NCBI GenBank assembly: GCA_021234155.1
Contig: JAJEKV010000105.1
Location: forward strand, 1,836,494 to 1,900,493
DNA length: 64,000 nt
From: Isoetes taiwanensis
Lineage: Eukaryota; Streptophyta; Lycopodiopsida; Isoetales; Isoetaceae
Direction of reading: 5' to 3'
Each line of letters begins with the position of its first letter. Positions within the stretch are counted from its first letter, which is position 1. The position numbers and the translations under genes were made by a program. Under the pieces are notes generated by a model, which searched no databases, was not told the origin of the DNA, and was given only the letters and a program-made list of their open reading frames with translations. Shown piece by piece: positions 1-9,059 of this stretch.

Positions 1-1238
1 TCTATGAGCCTTAAAAGATACAAGAATCGACCTCGCATCAAGTATAATGAATGTCCCCCGTGGAGTTTTTACATGCCGGAACCCTTGCTTCAAAAAATCG
101 CCAAGAATCGTGACATCATAGCCAAAGAAAAAGCTTGAAAACTAAGAACCCTAGAACTTAGTAGAGCAAGCTAGTTAAATCCATTACCTTCAGTTCATTT
201 GCCATCTACGGCCATGTGTATGACAACCTTTATTCAAATCGATCATTGCTCACCGCTCGCGGAACTTGAAGCATGCTTAAACCGGCCGCGGAATGAAAGG
301 TGCGCATCGCTTTTTATGGCTCAAGCATGCCGTGAGTTGAAAAATATGTAAGGTGTGCGAAGGTCTGCGCCATCAAACCTCGCCGCCATTCTCAGATACT
401 CTATGAACCCTAAAAAGTGTTTTTACTTGGCCCATCCGAAAAATCGAGAGAATATCGTGACATCAAAAATTCGCCATGTGTGATCAATAAATGCGCCAAC
501 ACTTTTTGTATAATCGGGTCCATAGATGCCTTGGCCCCGTCATTAGTGGTCAACTACTGGATTTGGAGATCAATTGTAAAGTATGGGCCATACCGCCTTT
601 GGCCATCAAGCATGTGAATCGTAGAACTACAAACCTTTTTGTTTAAGTCCAACGACCTATGGTAAATAAAACATTACTTAAAAATTTCATGCAAACATCA
701 CAATTTTTCTATACCCCTGTTGTGCCAAATGCCATGCCATGTCATCCACCAAACACTAGGTGTGGTCAAAGATATCCAAAAAAAAAGTCCAACTAATTGT
801 TAAAATGTTGCCCCGCTCGCGCACGAAAGTGTGCAACTGTTCACCACACCACAATACCTTGTTCCATGTAAATGGCCATGTATTAGTGGATCAGAAGTCG
901 CTGTAATGGAAGAATGGTCATACAAGACACCACTAGGTCGATTTTGTATATTCTAAGACATTATGGGGCTGGTGTAACCTAGGTCTAGGGCATCCAAGTG
1001 ATGGGGTCTACCTAGTGCCGCATTTCAAAGAAGTTTATATGTTAGAAAGAACGTAAGCGTCCCATTATCTCAATGGTCCCATAAATCAAGCTAGTTTGAA
1101 GGTCCTGTCACTCAAAGCGACAACATGGTCACTAAATGTAACTCCTATAATTTTATTTGTAAGATTTACCATCAGACATTCACTGTTAACAACTCCAACC
1201 ATTGGATATATATGTATATATTTATATATATATAAATA
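1..1238 (-). repeat. Direct repeat R1 of the Penelope-like unit (pseudo-LTR or next tandem unit), cut by the window edge
   Basis: This stretch aligns, with many small differences, to about 7643-8940. Shared blocks include the segment around 160-200 (matching about 7790-7830) and 1075-1238 (matching 8695-8850). The repeat is already in progress at base 1, so its outer end is outside the window. On the minus strand, the coding strand of the unit, it begins with a TA-rich tract at about 1205-1237. Penelope-like elements are known for partial head-to-tail arrangements that mimic LTRs (pLTRs). Whether R1 is a pLTR or the start of another full unit cannot be decided here. Several R1/R2 differences again sit at CTG/CAG. 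No TG...CA LTR ends are visible. Confidence 0.75.
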
Positions 1239-1239
1239 A

Positions 1240-1384
1240 TGCCTACCTCCTCCCGGGAGGTGAAGCGATGCCCCTGTTAGTATATAGGGAAGCGGAGGGA
1301 TCCCTATATACATAGGGACCCGCTCCACCACCTAATTGCAGAATTATAATAACCAGAACAGGACAATCGTGCTGCAAAGTAGAT
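1240..1384 (-). other. Structured segment between the RT stop codon and repeat R1
   Basis: This non-coding spacer lies just downstream of the RT gene on the minus strand. It contains the 12-base palindrome CCTCCCGGGAGG at 1249-1260. It also has an 11-bp perfect inverted repeat (1280-1290 with 1301-1311, 10-nt loop) and an alternative 7-bp hairpin (1301-1307 with 1312-1318, loop ATAC). The two hairpins share 1301-1307, so they exclude each other. The position suggests a 3'-end RNA structure used in processing or in RT recognition; this is inference. I could not fit it to a hammerhead core. Confidence 0.5.
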
Positions 1385-3031
1385 CTAAAAAATTATTAAA
1401 TACCTGTATTTTTTGAGCTCATGCATTAGGATGTTCACGTCATATTGCAATCCCGGAAGGTTTATACCATCACAAGCCTTGTATAGTGACCTCCAGACGT
1501 CTTTAGCCTTGAACCCTTTTTGTGTGAATGCTTTGACGAGCGTATGTAAATCATCTGCAGCCAGCAGAGGATTACTATGTACATAGATGTATGGTAACAC
1601 TTGCGACATAATCACATTGCAAGCCATTAAGTATGGCCTGCATCCGCTGGAATGTATAAATTTGGTGGCCGTGAATGGTAATTTGTCCCGCTTATCATAT
1701 CTGTAGGTACAGTACCTTCCTTGAAATCTATTAAGTATCTCAATCGTCATATTTAGGAAATTAACCTTCCTACCAATCATGGGATGATCATCAGCATCTG
1801 CCCAGTATTCAGTCTCGTCCTTAATCTTCAAAATGTTCAAGTCATAGATATGCTCCTGATTGGCAACATTACCGTCCAATCCAAGGTACATTCTCATGTA
1901 GTAGCTATTGATCCCGATGAGATCATCCATATATCTATGTGTGTTTCTAAAAGACGCAGCTTCGATCATCTTACCATTTGTAGCAAGTTTTAGTATAAAT
2001 CTGAGCTCAAACATAGCCAGATATAGGTTACACCATGCAGGGCTGCATGGAAAACCCATAGGAATCCCCTTGATTTGTCTCCAAACCCCTTGTCCCATGC
2101 TAAGATAGCAGTTATTGATCAACCAAGTGTTGATTTTGCAAAATAGCTCTTGGTTCATATGTAACCATTTGCACCCTTTTGGTGTACTTGTCTTCCATTT
2201 TACCTCAACATCTCCATTACTTTTGAAACAGTACCATAAATTGTACTTGCTGTTTAGTGTTTTTTGGCTTTTCCATGCCAGATCGCACACTTCCCCTATA
2301 ATAAAGGCAATGCCCTGTTCACCTTGGAGTGGAATATTTTCATAACACTTTGTTATGTCACAAACGAACAGATCATCAATCTTACTTGGCAGGTTACAGA
2401 CTAGATCATAAATTGAATTGATGACCCATGATGCCTTAATCTTATGTTGACTAAAAAAATTGAGTCTGGCACATCTCTCATGGCAGATTCTGGGCCACAA
2501 TTCAAGTATGGTATTCAGGCCTGCTGCTACAAGTGTTGCTAATTTAGAGAAAACCGTGTTATGCGCATTAGTTATCCATCGGTATTCTTTCTTATGGGCC
2601 TTATAAATACCCAATAAGTAAGGTAAAGTCATGTTACTATCGTTGAGCGCCTCGATTAGGGTGCTTGTGTCATTTTTTATCTGTTCTAAAATCATATCTG
2701 GTTCAGGAGCTACTTTTTCAAAATCAGGTCCATTAAGCCTATGATAAGCCTCATTCCTAATATGCTGTGGGCAAATAAAAGATGCATTGTTCGCAGCCTT
2801 GTCAATTCCCGAGATGTAAAAGTTATCCTTAAGCCAATCAATGTTTTTCTTTACATCCTCATCATTGATCAGATATTTGTGCTTGCTGCCCATATTGTCG
2901 TTTATGAGATCTATAGCTGCCATCTTAGCAATCGTTGAGAATATTGTGCTTGCATTTATCAATAGCTTCCCGCCATTCTTGTGAAAAGAGAACCGATGCA
3001 CCATAAAGAATTGGTCAACATTTGCTTTCAT
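1385..3031 (-). CDS. Penelope-like reverse transcriptase, intact ORF (548 aa)
   Basis: RNA-directed DNA polymerase of a non-LTR retroelement. Motif A is CDITKCYENIP (catalytic D225), motif B is GIPMGFPCSP (322-331) and motif C is YMDD (367-370). It is followed by the FLNMTIEI block (425-432), then YDKRD (445-449) and a C-terminal thumb-like region containing MSQVLPYIYVHS. An N-terminal DKAANN motif (77-82) and GIYKAHK (141-147), in place of the usual LPKxHK, match the Penelope-like RT class and its relatives in algae and invertebrates. No RNase H or integrase follows, which argues against an LTR retrotransposon. No GIY-YIG endonuclease is visible downstream, as only 145 nt remain before R1. 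The ATG overlaps the stop of the upstream ORF (3366-3028), which carries further RT-family N-terminal sequence, so the real protein may start upstream. The ORF is uninterrupted, unlike every other retroelement in the window, so it may be recent. Confidence 0.8.
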   Translation of the reverse strand: MKANVDQFFMVHRFSFHKNGGKLLINASTIFSTIAKMAAIDLINDNMGSKHKYLINDEDVKKNIDWLKDNFYISGIDKAANNASFICPQHIRNEAYHRLNGPDFEKVAPEPDMILEQIKNDTSTLIEALNDSNMTLPYLLGIYKAHKKEYRWITNAHNTVFSKLATLVAAGLNTILELWPRICHERCARLNFFSQHKIKASWVINSIYDLVCNLPSKIDDLFVCDITKCYENIPLQGEQGIAFIIGEVCDLAWKSQKTLNSKYNLWYCFKSNGDVEVKWKTSTPKGCKWLHMNQELFCKINTWLINNCYLSMGQGVWRQIKGIPMGFPCSPAWCNLYLAMFELRFILKLATNGKMIEAASFRNTHRYMDDLIGINSYYMRMYLGLDGNVANQEHIYDLNILKIKDETEYWADADDHPMIGRKVNFLNMTIEILNRFQGRYCTYRYDKRDKLPFTATKFIHSSGCRPYLMACNVIMSQVLPYIYVHSNPLLAADDLHTLVKAFTQKGFKAKDVWRSLYKACDGINLPGLQYDVNILMHELKKYRYLIIF

Positions 3032-3366
3032 CTCTCTCTTAAATTGTCGCGAATGTGAAAGGTTGATCGTGGATATGGTTTAATCCCATGACAAAGAAAT
3101 TTCTCAAAGCTACATGATGTACTAAATTTACATCTCAGAAAGTACCTAATGTGACCAATATCATTGTCAATGAATTTACTTATAGTGGGGTTGCTACATG
3201 GGCATTTGACATCCCCTGCTTGTGCAAAGATAAATCTTGGTCTATAGAATATGCTTTTGAGGTTACGGATATATCTCCATCCAAATGTGGAGTTTTCAAA
3301 TATGGCATTGCCCCTCTCCCCGAAGGAATTTTGGAGTTGCAACTTAAAGAAGCTGCTAATCTTCAA
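3028..3366 (-). CDS. N-terminal extension of the RT as a separate overlapping ORF (112 aa)
   Basis: This ORF lies directly upstream of the RT and ends in a TGA that overlaps the RT ATG (ATGA arrangement). It has a CPCSN...FIDNDIGHI segment followed by a leucine/glycine region before the junction. In related Penelope-like RTs a Cys-rich segment, an asparagine/aspartate-GHI/V block and a 'lid' region occur in the same order immediately before the part now encoded by the 548-aa ORF. The ORF is therefore probably the front of the same protein. Either a single frameshift separates it (real or sequencing error) or the element uses termination-reinitiation. The ATG at 3366 is simply the first available; the true start may be further upstream. 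Confidence 0.55.
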   Translation of the reverse strand: MKISSFFKLQLQNSFGERGNAIFENSTFGWRYIRNLKSIFYRPRFIFAQAGDVKCPCSNPTISKFIDNDIGHIRYFLRCKFSTSCSFEKFLCHGIKPYPRSTFHIRDNLRER

Positions 3367-3899
3367 TTTACTAATGGTCTTAGAAAAGAAAGATAAGTGG
3401 ACATATTTCTTTTTCTGCTTGTCCTTGGTAAGGGTCAGGCCCCAATCACCATCAGCATTTAGAACTAAAGTTCTGGTCTTTATCTGAAAAATGTTTTCAT
3501 GTGAATGATCAATAGATCAGATCTTAAAAGTAATGTCTGCGTAGACATTGAATCTGTTTTTGTTTGGTTTAAAGGAAACCCATGCATCCCTTTTCATATG
3601 TTAAATTAAATCAATATGAGCTCTATGATTAGTAGCGAGGGAAGGGTAGCTTAAATCATATTTCGACGCGGAGAAAATATCAAAAACAAGAAAGCAAAGA
3701 GAGTGCATGAAGAAATACATCAACCATACCTTATTGCCGCTCACCCGCCAAAGTTACGGTTTGAGATGTCATATGATCTCACTGGATGAAGCAAAGAGCT
3801 TTAGTCACGATCCATCCGCAAGACTAGTGTCCTCGATTTCAATGATTTCATTGCCATAATTATCAGCCGCCTTTGAATTCGTGAGAGATTCGTCGCGTT
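3367..3899. other. Spacer inside the Penelope-like unit, no recognised gene
   Basis: No long ORF or recognisable motif is seen on either strand. It lies between the RT block and the decayed tail of the ORF1-like gene and is probably untranslated or decayed element sequence. Confidence 0.4.
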
Positions 3900-4518
3900 T
3901 GTACGCTTTTTGGAGGCATGATAATAGATTCATTCGGGCCGCCGTTCACTAAACCTTTTCCCGCTTCCGATGGTCAAGTTAGGATTGCCAACCTCTTCCC
4001 CCGCTTTTCAATAAGGAACTTGAGAGGTTTAATAGTCTTCTCAAGGATATCGTTGAGTTTAGTATTTCCAAACTCCTTGTTCAAGTCACCGCTTGGATTA
4101 TCAAAGATATTTGATATCATTTTAATCATTAAATCCCTAACCCGGAAGGTACCCAATGAGTGCAGCCACAAAGAGTTTGAAGTGGTGTGGTAGACAAGAG
4201 AGAGCGTAATGCATCAAATCTCACAACCGCAGGTACATTGGCCATGCCATATCCAAGTTGTTCATTAGGAACCGAGATAGCATGGTCTAACCAAATAATG
4301 GAGTCGTGGCAATCACCATTTTCCTTAGCCGCCTTTCCACAAGTGCATTTCACTTAATGGGCAAAGCGCGGCGCCACATCTTCTTGATGTAAAAATCATG
4401 TCTCCTTTCGCCAACTCTTGCTTGATGACTTTTTCTCGCCCGATAGTAATAGTGCAACCGTTGTCGTGATTCCAACCCCAAACATTTGGCGTGAAAAGGC
4501 AAAACAACTTCCATTTTT
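3900..4518 (-). pseudogene. Probable C-terminal continuation of the ORF1-like protein, broken by frameshifts
   Basis: Several short minus-strand frames follow one another directly downstream of the 275-aa ORF: roughly 4522-4325, 4353-4129 and 4171-3974. Each is only 65-75 codons, but they abut or overlap and have a plausible protein-like composition (Cys/Trp/His-rich in the first two, charged in the last). I read them as one coding region interrupted by two or three frameshifts. No domain is recognised, and specifically no GIY-YIG, zinc knuckle or protease signature. Confidence 0.35.
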
Positions 4519-5346
4519 TCAACTTTTCTTATGCGGTTTGTCAAGATCATTACATGCTCCCCTCAAGCTTTCATCATTAATGTTGGCCAACTTTTTCCGT
4601 GCTTCAAGATCGACGGCCAAGACACCCAAGTTTTTGCTTTTCCAAAGGGCTTGTTTGTACTGTTCACCATGAGATTCTACTTCTCTTTGGGTCATGATAG
4701 GGAAACGACCACAATTGAAGAGATTTAACCCAGCAATGGGGAGCTTCTCTTCCTCTTCAACCGGATTAATATCATTGTTGCTGTTATTACTGCTACTACC
4801 AGCAGTAAAGGCATTCAAGGCATTTTTGTACTCCTCGGGTAGCATACTTACATCGAACAGACAGTTGTTGAGCATAGCATTGGGTACAATTTTAACTGGT
4901 GCTACAGCAGTTTTGACACGTGTCCTTCTATTGATGCTAGGAGGAAATGTGAACTTAACCCCATTAGCCCGTTCAAGGGCTGTAAGCCCCTTAACAAAGG
5001 TCCTTAAATTTGCAGCCTCCTTTTCTGTGGAATTGAACTGGGCCATGGGAAGTCTAGTGTACCTGCTGTCAATTTGGTCCTTGCATGTAGGTATGTCATA
5101 ATTGACCTTAGAGAAACCTGCAACTAGTGTGAGAAAATTGCTCATACCCATGTGAGTGATGGCTGAGTGATCCCTGTTAGGAGTATTGGTCTCCATCACG
5201 ATAATATGATGATGCAAGTCCTTGCTAAGTATGCATGAAAGAATTGTCCTCGACAAACCGATTAGGAGCAGTGTCGTCGATGCGATTATATCCAAGTGCC
5301 TTGGCCTGTGGCTCCATATATTGAGTGTGCCTTTGTTGATTCTCAA
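4519..5346 (-). CDS. Unrecognised ORF1-like protein of the Penelope-like unit (up to 275 aa)
   Basis: I do not recognise this protein. It is on the same strand as the RT and about 1.2 kb upstream of it. The first 50 residues are unlike the rest (hydrophobic, Leu/Ile-rich), and an internal Met at residue 51 (near 5196) begins the more convincing METNTPNRDHS sequence, so the natural start may be there. The body is hydrophilic. A low-complexity Ser/Asn run followed by four glutamates (about residues 193-208) looks like a linker between two folded parts. Position and composition fit a structural or nucleic-acid-binding ORF1, as many non-LTR elements carry, but no zinc knuckle or RRM is seen. Reading probably continues past 4519 in another frame. 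Confidence 0.45.
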   Translation of the reverse strand: MRINKGTLNIWSHRPRHLDIIASTTLLLIGLSRTILSCILSKDLHHHIIVMETNTPNRDHSAITHMGMSNFLTLVAGFSKVNYDIPTCKDQIDSRYTRLPMAQFNSTEKEAANLRTFVKGLTALERANGVKFTFPPSINRRTRVKTAVAPVKIVPNAMLNNCLFDVSMLPEEYKNALNAFTAGSSSNNSNNDINPVEEEEKLPIAGLNLFNCGRFPIMTQREVESHGEQYKQALWKSKNLGVLAVDLEARKKLANINDESLRGACNDLDKPHKKS

Positions 5347-7056
5347 AGAACATCATGGTTGGCTGAACAGGCCGTAACTTGGTGTTGCACCTTCCTATTA
5401 TCATAAAAATGTGTGCTAACTATTCAAGATACATGTAAATCCGCTTAAATAGTACTAAAAATATTCGTAAGATCCAAGCATCGACATACCACCACCAGGT
5501 ATCACCCATAAGGCCACTACTGGTTAAACCAGAAAACCAAGTCACGGAATATATAGAAGCCAAGACCTGATCCAAAGACCAAACCTAGGCACCCAACTCT
5601 GACAAGGATGAACCTAGCCAGGTTGGACTTATCGGTTCCAAATCAATGAAAGGATAACCTTATAGGTAATACCAAGTGAGCCATACAGCAAGCCAGACTT
5701 CAAAGATGCAAAACAAACGCATGTTCAGCTTTTATTCAGTACATTAAGCCAAATTCTTGTAGACATATTGTACTATGTTGATGCATTGTCATACCATCAT
5801 GCATGTTATTAGATTGCTTAGATACCAATTTATTAAGACCAGGTTCTAAAACCTATGCCCATCTAATAAGCCAGTGAGAGAAGTCAGAGCCTTAGTGAAT
5901 ACAATATTGTAATACTACAGGCTGGACTGTCATAAGGTAAATAGAAAAACACCTTATATTCATTCTAACTCTTTGTCATGAATAATAGTATTATGCTAAA
6001 ATGCTCAAGAATGCCAATAGATCCTTTAGACTAAATGTATACAATTTGTATTCGCTCATAAACAAATAATATTATATAACCAATGTCTGCAATTCATCTA
6101 TAATAATATTTCATTTTTTAACTTATGAAACCAAACAGAGTGCTCATGGGAGAAACTCAAAGATATGTACGTTTTTTATTTAAGAAAGCCAAAAGACGTT
6201 TTTCAAAATTATTTTCCATTAATACTTGGTAAATATAGATGGCAGAGGTAGCCCTTTCTTAAACAGATATGGCAAACCAGATATGTCTTTAAGACTGCAA
6301 ATGCATAAAACAGTAGTATTATCCTATTTATCCGAAATATTAAGGCTAGATAGGAACTCTTCTTCCACCTGATCAGCTTGATGCAGTATCATGCATTTAG
6401 AGCATTCAAAATTGGGGTAAAGAAAGAACCTGAATAGCTTAAAGCATATCTTTTGCTCAAGAAAAACAATATCTTTTTAACAAGAAGAACGGTTTTTGAA
6501 CCAGATGTGTTTGCAGAACACGCATTGCACGGAGTGCTCCATTTTATTTAGAACTTGAGAAAAAGTAGAGGAAACTCCGGTTACCTGCAATCCAATCAAT
6601 CAAGCATTAGCCATAAACCGGGTAATCAAGAAAGGGATTAAAGTGTAAGCAAAAGAATCTCCTGGCTTATAGCCCTTCAACTTTAAAATTGAGATAAAGC
6701 TAAGTCATAAACTTATAATCAAGTAATGAGCAAGAATCGGCTGGGCTCTCGCCTAGAAACAGAAAGTTAAATGTCAGAGCATAGATACAAAATACCATAC
6801 ATCTAGATTATCATGGAAAAGATACATCGATATTTCGAATGACAAAACAAGAAAATAACCCGACTTTTATGAGGGTGAGAAAACTTCCTTTATATCGGTC
6901 CAACAGATTCTTTATGTTGCCGAGAATCACAAAGAATATTGGTCGCTAAATAAATCCAAAGATAACACTAAACATCTTATGATAGCTAACCTAGACATGC
7001 ATGCAGTATTTTTACTCCCCCCAGCATTTGTTTAAAACCAGTTGTTTGATTACTTA
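5347..7056. other. 1.7-kb AT-rich spacer within the Penelope-like unit
   Basis: No convincing ORF, RNA gene or tandem repeat on either strand. It separates the small 119-aa ORF from the ORF1-like gene. It may be an intron, untranslated leader or remnant; I see no feature that decides. Confidence 0.4.
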
Positions 7057-7416
7057 TTAAAGATCACATAAATGTAGATGAACCTGATTTAGTGGCACGC
7101 TATCTTCATCAATGAAATCGTCCTCATTAGTTGCACGGTTGACAAAGCTCCTAGCATTTGCATTTGTAGTTGTAGCTGCATTGGCCTTCCCATAGAGCAC
7201 CAAATTGCATGCCTCCAGACTAGAAATAGGGCGTTTTCCAGTAGCAATTCTTTTACTGGCATTGATATCAATTCCAGCCTGCTTAGCCATGTCTTCCAGA
7301 ACTGCTTTCTTGATTGCTACACCGTCATTTTTACAGTCAATTCCCTTCTCTCTTAACATGCTAATGATATCAGCCTTCGTTGCCTTAGTATTCACAGCGC
7401 CCTCAGTTCTTGTCAT
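7057..7416 (-). CDS. Small SAP/HeH-like protein of the Penelope-like unit (119 aa)
   Basis: First ORF after the R2 repeat on the coding strand. The N-terminal half (TKADIISMLREKGID, then VLEDMAKQAGID) has the helix-turn-helix spacing of SAP/HeH-type DNA-binding motifs, in which a short helix, a glycine and a second helix are followed by a basic stretch (SKRIATGKRP). The second half is low in complexity (Ala/Thr/Asn) and ends in an acidic segment. The SAP assignment is a resemblance, not a firm match. If correct, the protein could tether the element's nucleoprotein to DNA. The same region seems to be absent beside R1, as expected if R1 is only a partial copy. Confidence 0.4.
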   Translation of the reverse strand: MTRTEGAVNTKATKADIISMLREKGIDCKNDGVAIKKAVLEDMAKQAGIDINASKRIATGKRPISSLEACNLVLYGKANAATTTNANARSFVNRATNEDDFIDEDSVPLNQVHLHLCDL

Positions 7417-7558
7417 TGTTCTTGAGTGAGAGACAATGGACTGCTTGCTCCTGCTTTACAATTGCCTTTTACCGCTTTTATGTTTCGCGGCTTTTAACAA
7501 AGCACAAAGCCTTACTATAGTCACACACTGGCTCTCATCGTCGGCCAGATTTAACAGA

Positions 7559-7771
7559 TCATTCACCAAATTTACGTTTTCCCTCCATTTTACACTTACC
7601 AACTGCATTTAATGCATGCTTTACTGAAGGTTTACGAAATGCTCTATGAGCTTTAAGAGCTATAGTAAATCTGCCCTCAGTATCAGGGATAATGAATGCT
7701 CCTGTGGAATTCTCACATGCCGGGACCCTTGCTTCAAAAATCATCCAGTAATCGTACATCATAGCCAGCAA
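7559..7771 (-). CDS. Short unrecognised ORF at the inner end of repeat R2 (70 aa)
   Basis: A 70-codon minus-strand ORF overlaps the inner end of R2. The corresponding bases in R1 (1-130) are homologous but carry indels that break the frame, so coding potential is unproven. The composition (FEARVPACENSTGAFIIPD then a basic tail) is protein-like. I cannot assign a function. Confidence 0.25.
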   Translation of the reverse strand: MLAMMYDYWMIFEARVPACENSTGAFIIPDTEGRFTIALKAHRAFRKPSVKHALNAVGKCKMEGKRKFGE

Positions 7772-8845
7772 GAAGTCTGAAAACTAAGAACCCTAGAACT
7801 TAGTAGATTAAGCTAGTTAAATCCATTTCCTTCAGTTCATTTGCCTTCAACGGCCATGTATATGACTACCTTTATCAAATCGATCATTGCTCAGCCGTCT
7901 GTGATCTTGAAAGCATGCTTAGACTGATGTGAATGCAAAGTGCGTACCATTTTTTATGGCTCAAGCATGCCATAAGTTGAAAAATCTGTAAGGTGTGCGA
8001 AGGTCTGCGCCCATCAAACCTCGCCGCCATTCTGTATACTCTATGAACCCTAAAAAGTGTTTTTTACTTGGCCCATCCGAAAATCAGAGAATACCATATA
8101 TCAAAAATTCGCCATGTGTGACTAATAAATGCGTCAACACTTTTGTATAATCGGTCCATAGATGCCTTGGCCCTGTCATTAGTGGTCAAACTACCGGATT
8201 TGGAGATCAATTGTAAAGTATGGGCCATACTGCCTTTGGCCATCAAGCATGTCAACGTCGAACTACAAACATTTTTGTTTAAGTCCAACGACCTATGGTA
8301 AATAAAACATTACGAAAATTTCATGCAAACATCACAATTTTTCTATACCCTGTTGTGCCAAATGCCATGCCATGTCATCCACCAAACACTAGGTGTGGTC
8401 AAAGATATCCAAAAAGTCCAACTAATTGTTAAAATGTTGCCCTGCTCGCATTAAAGTGTGCAACTGTTCACCACACCACAATACCTTGTTCCATGTAAAT
8501 GGCCATGTATTAGTGGATCAGAAGTCGGTGTAATGGAAGAATGGTCATACAAAGACACCACTAGGTCGATTTTGTATATTCTAAGACATTATGGGGCGGG
8601 TGTAACCTAGGTCTAGGGCATCCAAGTGATGGGGTCTACCTAGTGCCAGTACTAAAGAAGTTTATATGTTAGAAAGAACGTAAGCGTCCCATTATCTCAA
8701 TGGTCCAACAAATCAAGCTAGTTTGAAGGTCCTGTCACTCAAAGCGACAACATGGTCACTAAATGTAACTCCTATAATTTTACTTGTCAGATATTCCATC
8801 AGACATTCAATGTTAACAATGCCAACCATTGGATATATATGTATA

Positions 8846-8940
<95 letters not shown>
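7643..8940 (-). repeat. Direct repeat R2 of the Penelope-like unit
   Basis: Partner of R1, in the same orientation. The distance between equivalent points of R1 and R2 is about 7.63 kb, which is the unit length. On the coding strand R2 begins with the TA tract and leads into the ORFs. Beyond 8940 the sequence is unrelated to what follows R1's TA tract, so this is the outer boundary. The inner limit of homology is set by the window edge at R1, so R2 may extend further toward 7500. Confidence 0.75.
8849..8939. repeat. TA dinucleotide microsatellite, about 45 units
   Basis: A nearly pure TA run marks the outer boundary of R2; a much shorter run (about 1205-1237) sits at the same place in R1. 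It may be an insertion target, or a tail generated on insertion and expanded later. Short Tyr/Ile-repeat ORFs called across it are artefacts. Confidence 0.95.
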
Positions 8941-8943
<3 letters not shown>

Positions 8944-9059
8944 CATTTTCTTTTGCACTCTAAATGTTTTGTTGATGTATTTTGTTCCACAACTATATCA
9001 ACAAACACATATAATGCAATAAAATAAATGAAGCTAACCGTAAGGCCATGATCTACTTG

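Noticed and set aside
1240-1384. C-terminal GIY-YIG endonuclease after the RT
   Set aside because: Only 145 bases separate the RT stop from R1, and no GIY/YIG or downstream R/E motif is readable.
7470-7530. Hammerhead-ribozyme-like pieces on the minus strand (GATGAG ... GCGAAAC)
   Set aside because: The first core would need two substitutions, the intervening bases do not give a clean stem II, and no stem III/cleavage triplet could be placed.
8713-9022. ORFs rich in Tyr-Ile repeats
   Set aside because: They are translations of the TA microsatellite.
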